DNA of 64,000 bases from CAYGTO01 sp964352815. GTDB lineage: Bacteria; Pseudomonadota; Alphaproteobacteria; Rickettsiales; UBA3002. Numbering within the stretch: the stretch's first letter is position 1; every line of letters starts with the position of its first letter. The notes beneath the pieces were generated by a model that ran no database searches, was not told the origin of the DNA, and saw only the letters and a program-made list of their open reading frames with translations. The translations under genes were made by a program, and so were the position numbers. The stretch is taken from the NCBI GenBank assembly GCA_964352815.1, contig CAYGTO010000004.1, positions 1-64,000 of the forward strand. Reading direction: 5' to 3'. This document shows, piece by piece, positions 15,896 through 23,833 of the stretch.

Positions 15896-16864
15896 ATGAC
15901 ACTACCCATCCATCTCCTCCGCGGCCTCCATCGCCGGCGCGACCAACTCTTGCGCGAAGATTTTTCTGCCTTTATTGCGCGGGCGTTCGCGACCGTGAAT
16001 CCAGGCACGGACTATCTCGATAACTGGCATATTCACGCCATTGCTGAACATTTGGAAGCGTGCCGGCGCGGCGAGGTGAGCCGACTGATCATCAACATGC
16101 CGCCCCGTGCGCTGAAATCGCTCTGCGTGTCGGTGGCGTGGCCGGCCTATTTGCTCGGCATGAACCCAAGTGCGAAAATTATGGCGGCGTCCTATGCGCA
16201 ATCGCTGTCGGTGAAACATTCGCTCGATTGCCGCAGCATTATGGAGGCACGTTGGTATAAACGCATTTTCAAACAGACGCGGTTGCGGCGCGATCAGAAT
16301 GAGAAACAGAAATTCGCCACCACCCGCCATGGCCACCGCATTGCCACCTCGGTCGGCGGCGCGGCGACGGGGGAGGGCGGCGATTTCCTCATTGTCGATG
16401 ACCCGCTCAGCGCACTGCAGGGCCAATCAAAGCTCGCGCGCGATGCGGCGAATCATTGGTTCTCGCACACCTTTGCCAGCCGGCTCGATAGCAAAGAAAA
16501 GGGCGTGATCGTGCTGGTGATGCAGCGGTTGCATGAGGAGGATACGGCAGGCTATTTGCTGCAGCGTAGCGGTAGCGAATGGCAGCATCTGAACCTGCCG
16601 GCCATTGCGCCGGAGCGCACGGTGATTGATTGTACGCCGTTCGGTGGCCAGCTAGTGAAACTGCGTGAAGAGGGCGAGGTGCTCCACCCGAACCGTGAGG
16701 GAGAGGCGCTGCTTGCCCGTGCGCAAAGTGAGCTCGGCTCGCGCCATTTTGCTGCGCAATATCAGCAAGCGCCGGTGCCCGATGAAGGCGGGATGGTGTC
16801 GCTCGGCTGGTTTAAGCGCTATCGGATGAGGGGAAGGGAAATTGTTTTGCGCGGTGCAATGTAA
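15896..16864 (+). CDS. Terminase large subunit, ATPase half, 322 aa (split gene)
   Basis: The protein ends after the packaging ATPase domain. Visible motifs are the Walker A-like MPPRALKS at residues 68-75 (the family has MPPRHGKS-like loops), Walker B FLIVDDP at 164-170, and an arginine-rich VMQRLHEEDTAG that corresponds to the coupling motif of GTA/phage terminases. It would power DNA packaging into the prohead. The C-terminal nuclease half is encoded separately at 17418-17933. The last residues, after WFKRYR, do not match the family and run into an R2 repeat at the stop, so the break is recent in sequence terms. It may be a pseudogene fragment or a two-polypeptide terminase. Confidence 0.85.
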   Translation: MTLPIHLLRGLHRRRDQLLREDFSAFIARAFATVNPGTDYLDNWHIHAIAEHLEACRRGEVSRLIINMPPRALKSLCVSVAWPAYLLGMNPSAKIMAASYAQSLSVKHSLDCRSIMEARWYKRIFKQTRLRRDQNEKQKFATTRHGHRIATSVGGAATGEGGDFLIVDDPLSALQGQSKLARDAANHWFSHTFASRLDSKEKGVIVLVMQRLHEEDTAGYLLQRSGSEWQHLNLPAIAPERTVIDCTPFGGQLVKLREEGEVLHPNREGEALLARAQSELGSRHFAAQYQQAPVPDEGGMVSLGWFKRYRMRGREIVLRGAM

Positions 16865-16868
16865 CACC

Positions 16869-16941
16869 GTCATTTCGAACGTTCACTGAGTGAACGGAGA
16901 AATCTAAGATCTCTCCATTGCGTTGCAATGTTCGAGATGAC
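16869..16941. repeat. R2 palindromic repeat at the terminase break
   Basis: GTCATTTCGAACG and GTTCGAGATGAC arms enclose GAGAAATCTAAGATCTCTCC. It starts 5 bp after the stop of the ATPase half and ends 3 bp before the inserted gene's stop. Confidence 0.75.
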
Positions 16942-16943
16942 GA

Positions 16944-17387
16944 CTACGCTCCGATCGAATTATCAAGCGAAGTGCCCTTGAAACGCTCACGGGCGCATTC
17001 GGTCACTGCCTCGAACGCCGCATCAAATTTCTTTCGGTTCGCCGCATCTTCCAAAAATTGCGGCGTATCGAAGGAAGCTGATGCGTCGCGGCGACGACTT
17101 TCCAGCGTGTTACGTTTGAGCGTGGCAATTCCGTCAGGCGTCGAATTGCGTGCCAGAATCTCGCACTGGCCATAGGTGACGCCGAGATGGCGAATCATCG
17201 CCATGTTTTTATCAGTGTCACTCACGGCTTTAAAATCGGGTGTTGGTTCACCATTAAGCGCTGCATCAAACAGGACGCATGCGCGGGCCAGCTCATCCCA
17301 GCAATAGCGGGCGCGCAAATAGACGTCGGAGCTGGCGAAATGATCAGCGCTGCTCACATGGGTGGAATGTGCAGTATTTTCAAACAT
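16944..17387 (-). CDS. Unknown protein, 147 aa, inserted between terminase halves
   Basis: ATG at 17387-17385 has no clear SD. The protein is soluble and mostly helical, with segments YLRARYCWDELARACVLFDA and FEAVTECARERFKGTSLDNS. Three or four Cys residues are scattered and show no metal-site spacing. It is antisense to the terminase and exactly fills the gap between the two halves together with the R2 repeat. No family was recognised, and there is no endonuclease motif to suggest a homing element. Confidence 0.55.
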   Translation of the reverse strand: MFENTAHSTHVSSADHFASSDVYLRARYCWDELARACVLFDAALNGEPTPDFKAVSDTDKNMAMIRHLGVTYGQCEILARNSTPDGIATLKRNTLESRRRDASASFDTPQFLEDAANRKKFDAAFEAVTECARERFKGTSLDNSIGA

Positions 17388-17417
17388 ATTCAGACTATAG
17401 TCACAAAAAGGTTAATA

Positions 17418-17933
17418 ATGGATTACTTAGACACAATTTATACGAAAATAACGCAAAGTTGGGATACGGCGATCAAATCCGGGCCCCAAAATGACCCATC
17501 CGTGTGCCTTACTGTGGGCGAGAAGGACGGGGTGCACTATATCCTCGATATCTACCGCGCGCGGCTCGAATATCCCGAACTCAAGCGTGCGGCGCTTCAG
17601 CAATATGAGATCTATCGGCCCCATGCCGTGCTGATTGAGGATAAAGCCTCGGGCCAGTCGCTGCTGCAAGATCTTCGCCGCGAGTCCGATCTGCCGGTGA
17701 TTGCGATTAATCCGCGCGGCGATAAGCTGACGCGTTTTGCCGCAGTGACGGCACTGATTGAAGCAGGGAAGGTGGCGCTGCCCGAAGAAGCACCGTGGCT
17801 GGCGAGCTTTGAGCATGAGCTGCTCGCCTTTCCCCGTGGCGCGCATGATGATCAGGTCGACGCCTTCTCGCAATATCTGAATTGGGTGCGCAGCAAACGC
17901 GAAGGAAGCGCGATGCGGATTCGGGGATTGTAG
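17418..17933 (+). CDS. Terminase large subunit, nuclease half, 171 aa (split gene)
   Basis: ATG at 17418 follows AAAAAGG. Residues 12-18 (TQSWDTA), 44-48 (DIYRA), 73-79 (IEDKASG) and 143-149 (HDDQVDA) are the RNase H-fold acidic motifs of the terminase C-terminal domain (TIGR01630-like). It would cut concatemeric DNA during headful packaging. A start codon and weak SD allow independent translation. The N-terminal five to ten residues differ from the family, consistent with a new start after the split. Whether it associates with the ATPase half is unknown. Confidence 0.85.
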   Translation: MDYLDTIYTKITQSWDTAIKSGPQNDPSVCLTVGEKDGVHYILDIYRARLEYPELKRAALQQYEIYRPHAVLIEDKASGQSLLQDLRRESDLPVIAINPRGDKLTRFAAVTALIEAGKVALPEEAPWLASFEHELLAFPRGAHDDQVDAFSQYLNWVRSKREGSAMRIRGL

Positions 17934-17935
17934 TA

Positions 17936-18060
17936 TTTATTTGCTCCCGCTCCGGCCTCCTGGCTTTCGCGATGAGCCTAACGCTATCGCGACTGAAGGC
18001 TCGGACTACTGTCCTCGTGCGTTCTGCGAGGCAGCACCTATGGTGCTAACGAAGCAGCCT
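17936..18060. repeat. R5 palindromic repeat, divergent
   Basis: TTGCTCCCGCTCCGGCC, GATGAGCCTAACGC and ACTGAAGGCTCGG match the left half of R5; the right half is different (GCGAGGCAGCACC). Confidence 0.6.
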
Positions 18061-18073
18061 ATAACAATAAACC

Positions 18074-18117
18074 AAAAAAAAGACGCCCGCTCCAATCCTT
18101 TCGAATCGGAGCGGGCC
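18074..18117 (-). terminator. Rho-independent terminator of the minus operon
   Basis: On the minus strand GCCCGCTCC pairs with GGAGCGGGC and is followed by GTC and a run of eight T. It ends the five-gene unit 18144-19840. Confidence 0.9.
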
Positions 18118-18143
18118 GCCTTGCTCATGAAACCGTGCCTCAG

Positions 18144-18536
18144 TTATAGATCAGCTTGACGTTTGTACTCTTTCACGAAGAAGTCGTACATCGCCTGCGG
18201 CCGCTCTTCCGCCGACTTTCTCAGGAGTCGGTCGGCGTGGTACTGCCAGTTCCGGCAGAAGATGATGTCGTCGCGGATCGTATCTTTGGGAACGCCCGCA
18301 TTTTTCTCCATCTTCCGGAGTTCCGCCCGTTCCGCCTTGCGGCGGTGGCGAATCTCCCTGGTGTCTCTTAGGTGCCACCACATGGCGGCGGCACCAAGAA
18401 GAAAAACCAGTCCTGACATCCAGAGCGGCGCTGGCCCTAGCAGGGCGGAGATGATTCCGCCTGCCATGACCAGCCCACCAACCCACCCGACGGTGTCGGG
18501 CGGGCGTTCAGGGTCCTTGAGCCGTGTTACACCCAT
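18144..18536 (-). CDS. Membrane protein with long cytosolic tail, 130 aa, unknown
   Basis: ATG at 18536 follows AAGGAGAAAGACA. Two helices (residues 18-35 and 38-55) form a hairpin. They are followed by a basic helix TREIRHRRKAERAELRKMEK and a soluble C-terminus with two aromatic-rich helices. It is the last gene of a five-gene GC-rich operon of small membrane proteins. No family was recognised. Confidence 0.7.
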   Translation of the reverse strand: MGVTRLKDPERPPDTVGWVGGLVMAGGIISALLGPAPLWMSGLVFLLGAAAMWWHLRDTREIRHRRKAERAELRKMEKNAGVPKDTIRDDIIFCRNWQYHADRLLRKSAEERPQAMYDFFVKEYKRQADL

Positions 18537-18556
18537 TGTCTTTCTCCTTCTTTCTC

Positions 18557-19000
18557 CTAGAACCAGCCATTGTTGAACAGTTCAGCGAACGTACTGAGAA
18601 AGACGACTGCGCCGATGATGAGCCCAAGAATAAGGGCAAGCCCTTTTCCCGAAGGCCACATCGCCCAAGATGTCACCCCGAACAGGGTGATACCTGGGAA
18701 TGATGCCATGATCGCCGCACGCGACGTGAACTCATCGATGCCCACCGTCTGCCAAACCCAGAGGGGGATGGCGAAGATGGACAGCTCAAAGGGCTGATCG
18801 TCGAGGTTGTACCACACCCCTGCGAAGGTGATCATGCCGACGATCAAGGCGAGCAAGCGGCTCGCCCAGTCGTCCAGCCAGGCTATGAAGGGCGGGTGTT
18901 TCCGCCCCGGCTCCCGGCTGCGATCGAGCACCATATAGAGTGGCTGGTATGCCAGAAGCATGACGCTCGCCGCAAGCAGTGCCATGAGGCAAAAGAACAT
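18557..19000 (-). CDS. Four-helix membrane protein, 147 aa, unknown
   Basis: ATG at 19000 follows GAAAGGAGAGAG. Hydrophobic helices lie near residues 1-22, 48-65, 72-88 and 115-140, with a basic cytosolic loop DRSREPGRKHP between the first two. It is in the same operon and reading style as its neighbours. No conserved polar residues suggest transport. The function is unknown. Confidence 0.7.
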   Translation of the reverse strand: MFFCLMALLAASVMLLAYQPLYMVLDRSREPGRKHPPFIAWLDDWASRLLALIVGMITFAGVWYNLDDQPFELSIFAIPLWVWQTVGIDEFTSRAAIMASFPGITLFGVTSWAMWPSGKGLALILGLIIGAVVFLSTFAELFNNGWF

Positions 19001-19012
19001 CTCTCTCTCCTT

Positions 19013-19365
19013 TCAGATCGGGAAGCGGGAAGGGGCGAGGTCCAGCCAGACCAGCCACCAGACCGTCCCCCAGAACGATGCGATGCCGACGAGCAGGCCT
19101 AGCAGCCACGCGAGGCCGAAGCTGAAAAAGCGATTCAGCAGCGGCCAAGCAATGGCGAGCGAGGCCGTGCTCACCACGGTGCCCGCGACGATCATGCCGT
19201 CTTTGGTCATGAGCCACGGGAATGCGTCCATCGAGAATGGGCCGGCGTGGTGCAGAGACCAGAGCCACATGAACGCGACTGCGAAGCAGGCTACCGCTCC
19301 CACCCAGCGGTAGTGATGGGCGCGGCGATCCCGCCGAGGCAGGCGAAGATGATGAAGTCATGCAT
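19013..19365 (-). CDS. Membrane protein, about 117 aa, split by a -1 frameshift
   Basis: ATG at 19365-19363 follows GAGGAGACGACA and opens a frame of 24 codons ending at TAG (19293-19291). A -1 shift in GGGTGGGAG (about 19303) joins it to the frame running to 19013. The joined product begins with helix DFIIFACLGGIAAPITTAG and continues with three more hydrophobic helices. Alternatively, a GTG at 19303 restarts translation 12 bp before the stop. A one-base deletion, an assembly error or programmed slippage are all possible; the same operon is otherwise intact. Confidence 0.55.
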
Positions 19366-19375
19366 TGTCGTCTCC

Positions 19376-19585
19376 TCATGTTAGAACAATCAGGGCTCCT
19401 AAGCCCGCGAACGTGAACGCGGCAAGTGCTGCCGCGCCAATATCCTGGCATAGAAGCATCCCTTTAGTGATCGGCGGTGATGGCGGGTATACCCGCGCGC
19501 ACAGCCGAAGCAAGTAGAAAGTACACCCTCCTGCGATGAGCGGGAGGATGATCGTGAGCGTGATCACGATAGACCAGCCAATCAT
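19376..19585 (-). CDS. Two-helix membrane protein, 69 aa
   Basis: ATG at 19585 follows GAAGGAGGAGACA. Helices at residues 3-27 and 45-68 are joined by a short basic, proline-containing loop (YPPSPPITKG). It is the second gene of the five-gene operon, and the function is unknown. Confidence 0.65.
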   Translation of the reverse strand: MIGWSIVITLTIILPLIAGGCTFYLLRLCARVYPPSPPITKGMLLCQDIGAAALAAFTFAGLGALIVLT

Positions 19586-19606
19586 TGTCTCCTCCTTCCT
19601 CTACAT

Positions 19607-19840
19607 TCAGTACGAGAGGATCCCGCACTGACAGTACGCCTGGGCCACGAGGCCCAAGGCAAGGCTTCCCATCATAATCCCGCCGATCATGACGAGGAGA
19701 TTGAGGAAGTCGCATCGGAAGCGCAGTACTATGCAGCTTCCGATAGGGGCGGTCATTGCAACCACCGAAGCGACAATGAAGCCGCCTTTTCTGGTGAGTG
19801 CCCAGTCCACCACACTGATCAGAAGCTCGAGTACGTACAC
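19607..19840 (-). CDS. Two- or three-helix membrane protein, 77 aa
   Basis: The GTG start at 19840 follows AAAAGGAGACTCTC. Helices are at residues 1-14, 20-38 and 46-70. It is the first gene of the operon. Upstream (19841-20320) nothing firm was recognised; a GGGACC/GGTCCC inverted repeat near 19912-19934 and a 33-codon frame with GGAGGG at 19901 were noted. Confidence 0.6.
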   Translation of the reverse strand: MYVLELLISVVDWALTRKGGFIVASVVAMTAPIGSCIVLRFRCDFLNLLVMIGGIMMGSLALGLVAQAYCQCGILSY

Positions 19841-20320
19841 GAGAGTCTCCTTTTTGGTTTCATGTCAATCAACAGCGCCGCCCGGCTCATTCCGGAGGGC
19901 GCGATGTTAGGTGGGACCAAAAACACGGTCCCGGACTGTGATACGCTAGGCATACAGATTCCATCGGAGGATAGCGGGCAAATGGGCCAGGGGTATGAAG
20001 ATTAGATGACAATGTGCTATTAGTTTCATTGCACGAGCAGGAAGCGTGAGCAGGAAAAATAAGAAAATGCTCTCACTCGGTCGTATCAAAAATACATTTT
20101 TCATTTATTTTTGCGGCTAAATCATCGGCGAAGGCGGCCTATATCCTATTGTTATATAGAGCAAAATGCACTTTTCTGAAAAAAGTTGGCTTTCGCCCCC
20201 TTCCGCGTTCAGGCAAAGTCAAATACAAACTAGATATAGCCTGAGATTGGTGCGACAGAAGACTGGTTGCGCATCATACACTCAGCAGCGAAACGAACTT
20301 TCCTTGAATACATAAAGCCC

Positions 20321-20398
20321 GGCATCTTCGACCACACTGCTGTGCGCGCTTGAGAGCTAATAGATCCCCGAGACGAACAATGTCCGCTCAAGGATGAC
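20321..20398. repeat. R3 palindromic repeat, divergent
   Basis: CATCTTCGACCACACTGCTG and GATCCCCGAGACGAACAATG match R3 at 9820-9902; the end is CAAGGATGAC. Confidence 0.65.
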
Positions 20399-20439
20399 GA
20401 CTCTGTGACCCATTTGCTCGCAGAACGAAAGACTAACGA

Positions 20440-20527
20440 AACGAGGCCAGAAGGCCGAGCCTTTAGTCGCCGATAGGCGTCAGGGTCATCGCGCGTAACA
20501 GTAGTGCAGCGCGGGAACAAACATAAT
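20440..20527. repeat. R5 palindromic repeat immediately 5' of the portal gene
   Basis: CGAGGCCAGAAGGCCGAGCC, TTTAGTCGCCGATAGGCGTC and CAGTAGTGCAGCGCGGGAAC are followed by AACATAATAAGGACTAATT and the portal ATG, so the repeat edge contributes the SD context. Confidence 0.7.
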
Positions 20528-20538
20528 AAGGACTAATT

Positions 20539-21783
20539 ATGCCTCATATCACCACACAGAACGGCCATGAAAGCGCCTCACTGTTTGCCAAATTGTTTGC
20601 ACGCACGGATGCGAATGTTGCGCCGCAAAAGAAGTCATATCACACGGCGTTCCCAAGCGGAAGTGCCCAAACCTATATGAGCAAGCCAGGCCAGCCAGTG
20701 TGGATGCGCCGCGACTATGCACGCTTTGCTGATGAGGCTTATGTGAAAAATGTGATCGCGCATCGTGCGATTGCGATGATTGCGGAAGGGGCGGCCAGCG
20801 TGCCGCTCCAGCTGCATGAGGGAAGGGGCGGCGACACGCGCGTGCTCTCCGCGCATCCCCTGCGTGCGTTGCTCGCGCGCCCCAACCCGTTTTGCGGTGG
20901 CTCGGCATTTTTCGAAGCGCTCTACACGCACCGTTTAATTTCTGGTAATGCCTTTATTCAGGCCGTTGGGCCGAAGGGCGAAGCGCCGCTCGAGCTGCAT
21001 GTGTTGCGCCCGGACCGGGTGAAAATTCTTGCAGGAAAGAACGGATTGCCGATGGGCTACCGCTATCAGGTTGGCGAAAAATACACCGACTATCCGGTCG
21101 ATCGCGTCACCGGCCAGTCGCGCATTCTACATTTGAAATATTTCCATCCGCTTGATGATTGGTATGGGCTGTCGCCGGTGGAAGCCGCCGCCTACAGTAT
21201 TGATCAGCATAACCAAGCCGGTTCGTGGAATCAGTCACTCTTGCAAAATGGTGCGCGCCCATCCGGTGCGCTCATCGTCAAACATAGCGAAGAAACCGGC
21301 ACCTCGAATCTCTCGGAAGAGCAATATATGCGCATCAAAGAGCAGATGGAGAGTGAGTTTTCCGGCAGTCATAATGCCGGCCGGCCGCTGCTGCTTGAGG
21401 GCGGTTTAGAATGGAAAGAGATGAGCCTGTCACCGAAAGATATGGATTATGTTGAGATGAAACATTCCGCCGCGCGCGATATTGCGTTGGCCTTCGGTGT
21501 GCCGCCGCAACTGCTCGGCATTCCCGGTGACAACACCTATAGCAACCTCGCCGAAGCACGTTTGGCGCTGTGGGAGCAGACGATTCTGCCGAGTGTGCAG
21601 CATGCGGTGAGTAGCCTGAATAATTGGCTTACCCCGATGTTTGGCAATGCGCTGGCGATCACCATCGACACGAATAATATTTCCGCACTCGCTTACAAGC
21701 GTGAGAAACTCTGGGAACGCGTGAGCCGCGCCGATTTCCTCAGCGATGAAGAGAAGAAGCGGTTGGTGGGTTTCTCAGAGTAG
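20539..21783 (+). CDS. Phage/GTA portal protein, HK97 family, 414 aa
   Basis: ATG follows AAGGACTAATT. Family hallmarks are an early YVKNVIAHRAIAMIAEGAAS segment (residues 71-90), ISGNAFIQ near 135-142, and FGVPPQLLGIPGDNTYSNLA near 320-340, the clip/stem region of HK97-type portals. The length is normal. The portal forms the dodecameric DNA channel at one capsid vertex and binds terminase. It corresponds to gp3 of RcGTA. It is flanked by R5 upstream and R1 downstream, replacing the tight spacing usual in such clusters. Confidence 0.92.
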   Translation: MPHITTQNGHESASLFAKLFARTDANVAPQKKSYHTAFPSGSAQTYMSKPGQPVWMRRDYARFADEAYVKNVIAHRAIAMIAEGAASVPLQLHEGRGGDTRVLSAHPLRALLARPNPFCGGSAFFEALYTHRLISGNAFIQAVGPKGEAPLELHVLRPDRVKILAGKNGLPMGYRYQVGEKYTDYPVDRVTGQSRILHLKYFHPLDDWYGLSPVEAAAYSIDQHNQAGSWNQSLLQNGARPSGALIVKHSEETGTSNLSEEQYMRIKEQMESEFSGSHNAGRPLLLEGGLEWKEMSLSPKDMDYVEMKHSAARDIALAFGVPPQLLGIPGDNTYSNLAEARLALWEQTILPSVQHAVSSLNNWLTPMFGNALAITIDTNNISALAYKREKLWERVSRADFLSDEEKKRLVGFSE

Positions 21784-21785
21784 CT

Positions 21786-21969
21786 GTCATTGCCACGCCA
21801 AGCGCGTGTCCTCCGAAGCTTTAGCGAAGGGGGAAGCAGTAGTGAGCGCGTGCAGGCAATCCAGTTCTTGAATGTCAGAAGACATCCAAGAATATCAGAA
21901 TGTCTCCTGACATTTTGAATCTGGATCCCCGGGTTCTTTTGTCCTCCTAACAAACGCCCCGAGGATGAC
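21786..21969 (+). repeat. R1 composite repeat between portal and protease genes
   Basis: A longer R1 variant, with an extra CGTGTCCTCCGAAGCTTTAG block in the left arm, then GGCAATCCAG, two internal inverted pairs around GACAT/ATGTC, GGATCCCCGG and CGAGGATGAC. Confidence 0.8.
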
Positions 21970-21991
21970 AATCAGTAATAGGAAATTATTT

Positions 21992-22714
21992 ATGCAACAT
22001 TACGAACAAAAAATCTCGCGGCGGATGCGTGAGTGCAAATCTTTATGTGCGCCGCTGGAACTGAAACAGCTTGATCAGGATGGCCATTTCGCCGGCTATG
22101 CGAGTGTGTTTGATGTCATCGACACGCAAAATGATGCGGTGCAGCATGGCGCGTTTTCCGAAACATTGCGCAGCAATAGCCGCAACATTAAACTGTTGTG
22201 GCAGCATAATATAGATGAACCGATTGGCGTCATCGACACCATCTTTGAAGACCCGCAAGGGCTGTATGTGGAAGGGCGACTCCTTATGGATGTGCCGCGC
22301 GCGAAAGAGGCCTATTCGCTGCTCAAAGAAGGGGTGGTGAAGGGGATGAGTATTGGCTATTCGCCGGTGCGGTTTTCGTATGACCCGGATAATGGCGTGC
22401 GCAAATTGCACGCGCTGGATTTGTTTGAAGTCTCGCTCGTGACCTTTCCGGCGAATCAAGAGGCGCAGGTGACGGTGTTTAAAAGCGATAAGCCGAATTG
22501 CGATGATTCGATGAGACGAAATCGTTTTGCGAGGAGATGCGTAGCATCGACGCGGCAATCCAGTGTCAAACGCTCTGGATCACTTCGTCGCTGCGCTCCT
22601 CGCGAAACGACACTAACAGCATCGGAGAATCACTTCTGGAAACAGGCGGCGAGCAATGGCCATGCACTGAAATTACATGAAGCGCTTGAGAGAGCGACTA
22701 AGGTTTTGCAATAG
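21992..22714 (+). CDS. Prohead protease, HK97 family (S78), 240 aa, with in-frame R6 insert
   Basis: The start chosen is ATG at 21992 behind TAGGAAATTATTT. FAGYASVFDVIDTQNDAVQ opens the domain. The catalytic set is His72 (WQHN), Ser120 (GMSIGYS) and Glu146 (DLFEVSLVTFPAN). It matures the capsid by cutting the scaffold region of the major capsid protein. Residues 176-210 are encoded by an R6 palindromic repeat read in frame (RRNRFARRCVASTRQ...). The insert lies after the protease core, followed by a short helix KLHEALERATKVL that looks like the native tail. It corresponds to RcGTA gp4. Confidence 0.9.
   Translation: MQHYEQKISRRMRECKSLCAPLELKQLDQDGHFAGYASVFDVIDTQNDAVQHGAFSETLRSNSRNIKLLWQHNIDEPIGVIDTIFEDPQGLYVEGRLLMDVPRAKEAYSLLKEGVVKGMSIGYSPVRFSYDPDNGVRKLHALDLFEVSLVTFPANQEAQVTVFKSDKPNCDDSMRRNRFARRCVASTRQSSVKRSGSLRRCAPRETTLTASENHFWKQAASNGHALKLHEALERATKVLQ
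22515..22612. repeat. R6 repeat inside the prohead protease coding sequence
   Basis: TTTTGCGAGGAGATGCG and CTCCTCGCGAAACGA arms with CCAGTGTCAAACGCTCTGGA between; translated in frame with no stop. Confidence 0.75.
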
Positions 22715-22820
22715 CAGTGGTGATGGCAATGAAGCATTAGGGCGTGCCATCGCGTCACTTTCGGATGCATAAGAGTGTTCATTCTGATATACTCAATCCA
22801 TAGTGAAACAAAGGGGCGTT

Positions 22821-23093
22821 ATGTCAGAAAAAGAACATCCCGCTGAGCGATTCAGAGCTTTAGATAAGTGCACCAGAGATCTCGTAGATATGCATTCATG
22901 GATGAAAGAAGGCGAGATGCTTGCGCAGAAACTCGAAGCTGGTGAGATCACGGTGGAAGAATTTGAAGAAAGATACCACCCGCTACTGGCAGAAAGTATC
23001 GATCATGTCGAAAGTTTAGACCAGCTTCCAGACTGTCCGCCGGATACTCCGGACTTAGGTCAGGGCGTTAAAAAGCCCTATTTGGGGAGTTAA
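22821..23093 (+). CDS. Unknown acidic protein, 90 aa
   Basis: The start chosen is ATG at 22821 behind AAAGGGGCGTT; a TATACT -10-like element lies 30 bp upstream. The protein is helical and acidic (MLAQKLEAGEITVEEFEERY) with a P-rich end. An SHOCT-like short helix pair can be read in LEAGEITVEEFEE. Its stop abuts the stop of the convergent gene at 23094. The function is unknown. Confidence 0.6.
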   Translation: MSEKEHPAERFRALDKCTRDLVDMHSWMKEGEMLAQKLEAGEITVEEFEERYHPLLAESIDHVESLDQLPDCPPDTPDLGQGVKKPYLGS

Positions 23094-23519
23094 TTAATCC
23101 TTCAACACATCTTCCGCGCGCAGCACGGTCCCCGCATGGGCGACTTGCAGCGTGGTGACCGTCGAGGCTGCGTCATCAATATGGCGCTCAGCACGTTCTT
23201 TCTCTTTTGCGAGGAAATTATCGCGGGCCATTTCGCTCAAATAGAGTGAGCTGGTGGCGCGTGACATATGTTGCTGCGCCAGCGCATATTCTTCATTTGA
23301 AATACGGATCACATCTTCAAACAGCTTGAGCAAATCGCGCTCCGTATAGGATTCGAGGCGGGCATCATCGGAAAGGTTAATGGCGGCAGTCATTAAGGCA
23401 TCCCACCAGCTTGAATCATCACGTCCATCGCGGAACGAGTGACCATGTATATTCTCGAAGGCGCGGCGCAACAGTTGCTCCGTACGCGAATGGTCAGACT
23501 GCGACAGATAATGATTCAT
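23094..23519 (-). CDS. Unknown helical protein, 141 aa
   Basis: ATG at 23519 follows a weak GGTAAG. The protein is soluble, almost all helical and charged. Notable stretches are RDGRDDSSWWDALMTAAINL and NFLAKEKERAERHIDDAAST. No family was recognised. It lies between prohead protease and capsid genes but on the opposite strand, like other intruders in this cluster. Confidence 0.6.
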   Translation of the reverse strand: MNHYLSQSDHSRTEQLLRRAFENIHGHSFRDGRDDSSWWDALMTAAINLSDDARLESYTERDLLKLFEDVIRISNEEYALAQQHMSRATSSLYLSEMARDNFLAKEKERAERHIDDAASTVTTLQVAHAGTVLRAEDVLKD

Positions 23520-23661
23520 TAGCTTACCGATATCATCTTATAATTATCTTATTTAACAGCATTTTACCATAGCGCTCTGCAGAATGCATGTGATTCTTGA
23601 AGGCTATACACTTTCATTGAGCACCACTTTATCAGGAATTTTAAGGAAGGCTAGCAAAAAA

Positions 23662-23676
23662 TTAAACAATTGTTAA
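23662..23676. promoter_or_regulatory. CtrA-type site upstream of the capsid gene
   Basis: TTAA, ACAATTG, TTAA is a perfect consensus match, 158 bp upstream of the major capsid start and 143 bp upstream of the divergent 141-aa gene. Confidence 0.65.
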
Positions 23677-23745
23677 CTTTTGGCGCGCTTGTTTAGAAAA
23701 GCTCTAAAAGACTGAAATTCCACCAAATATGGGATTGGGTATGAG

Positions 23746-23796
23746 GCATTGGGCAGCTCATATTGCTCTAACCACCCAGTCCCACACGCCCAATGC
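23746..23796. repeat. Inverted repeat in the capsid leader
   Basis: GCATTGGGC (23746-23754) pairs with GCCCAATGC (23788-23796) across a 33-nt loop. It resembles the GGGCAATGGG microrepeats at 21-55 and 882-905. Confidence 0.5.
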
Positions 23797-23833
23797 TTCA
23801 TTCCATCCCTAACGTCAACCCTAGGAGATTAGT

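Noticed and set aside
16944..17387. Homing endonuclease or intein splitting the terminase
   Set aside because: The inserted frame is antisense and has no HNH, LAGLIDADG or GIY-YIG motif; no intein splice-junction residues occur at the break.
19901..20002. 33-codon gene preceded by GGAGGG
   Set aside because: Too short, overlapped by an inverted repeat and without codon evidence.
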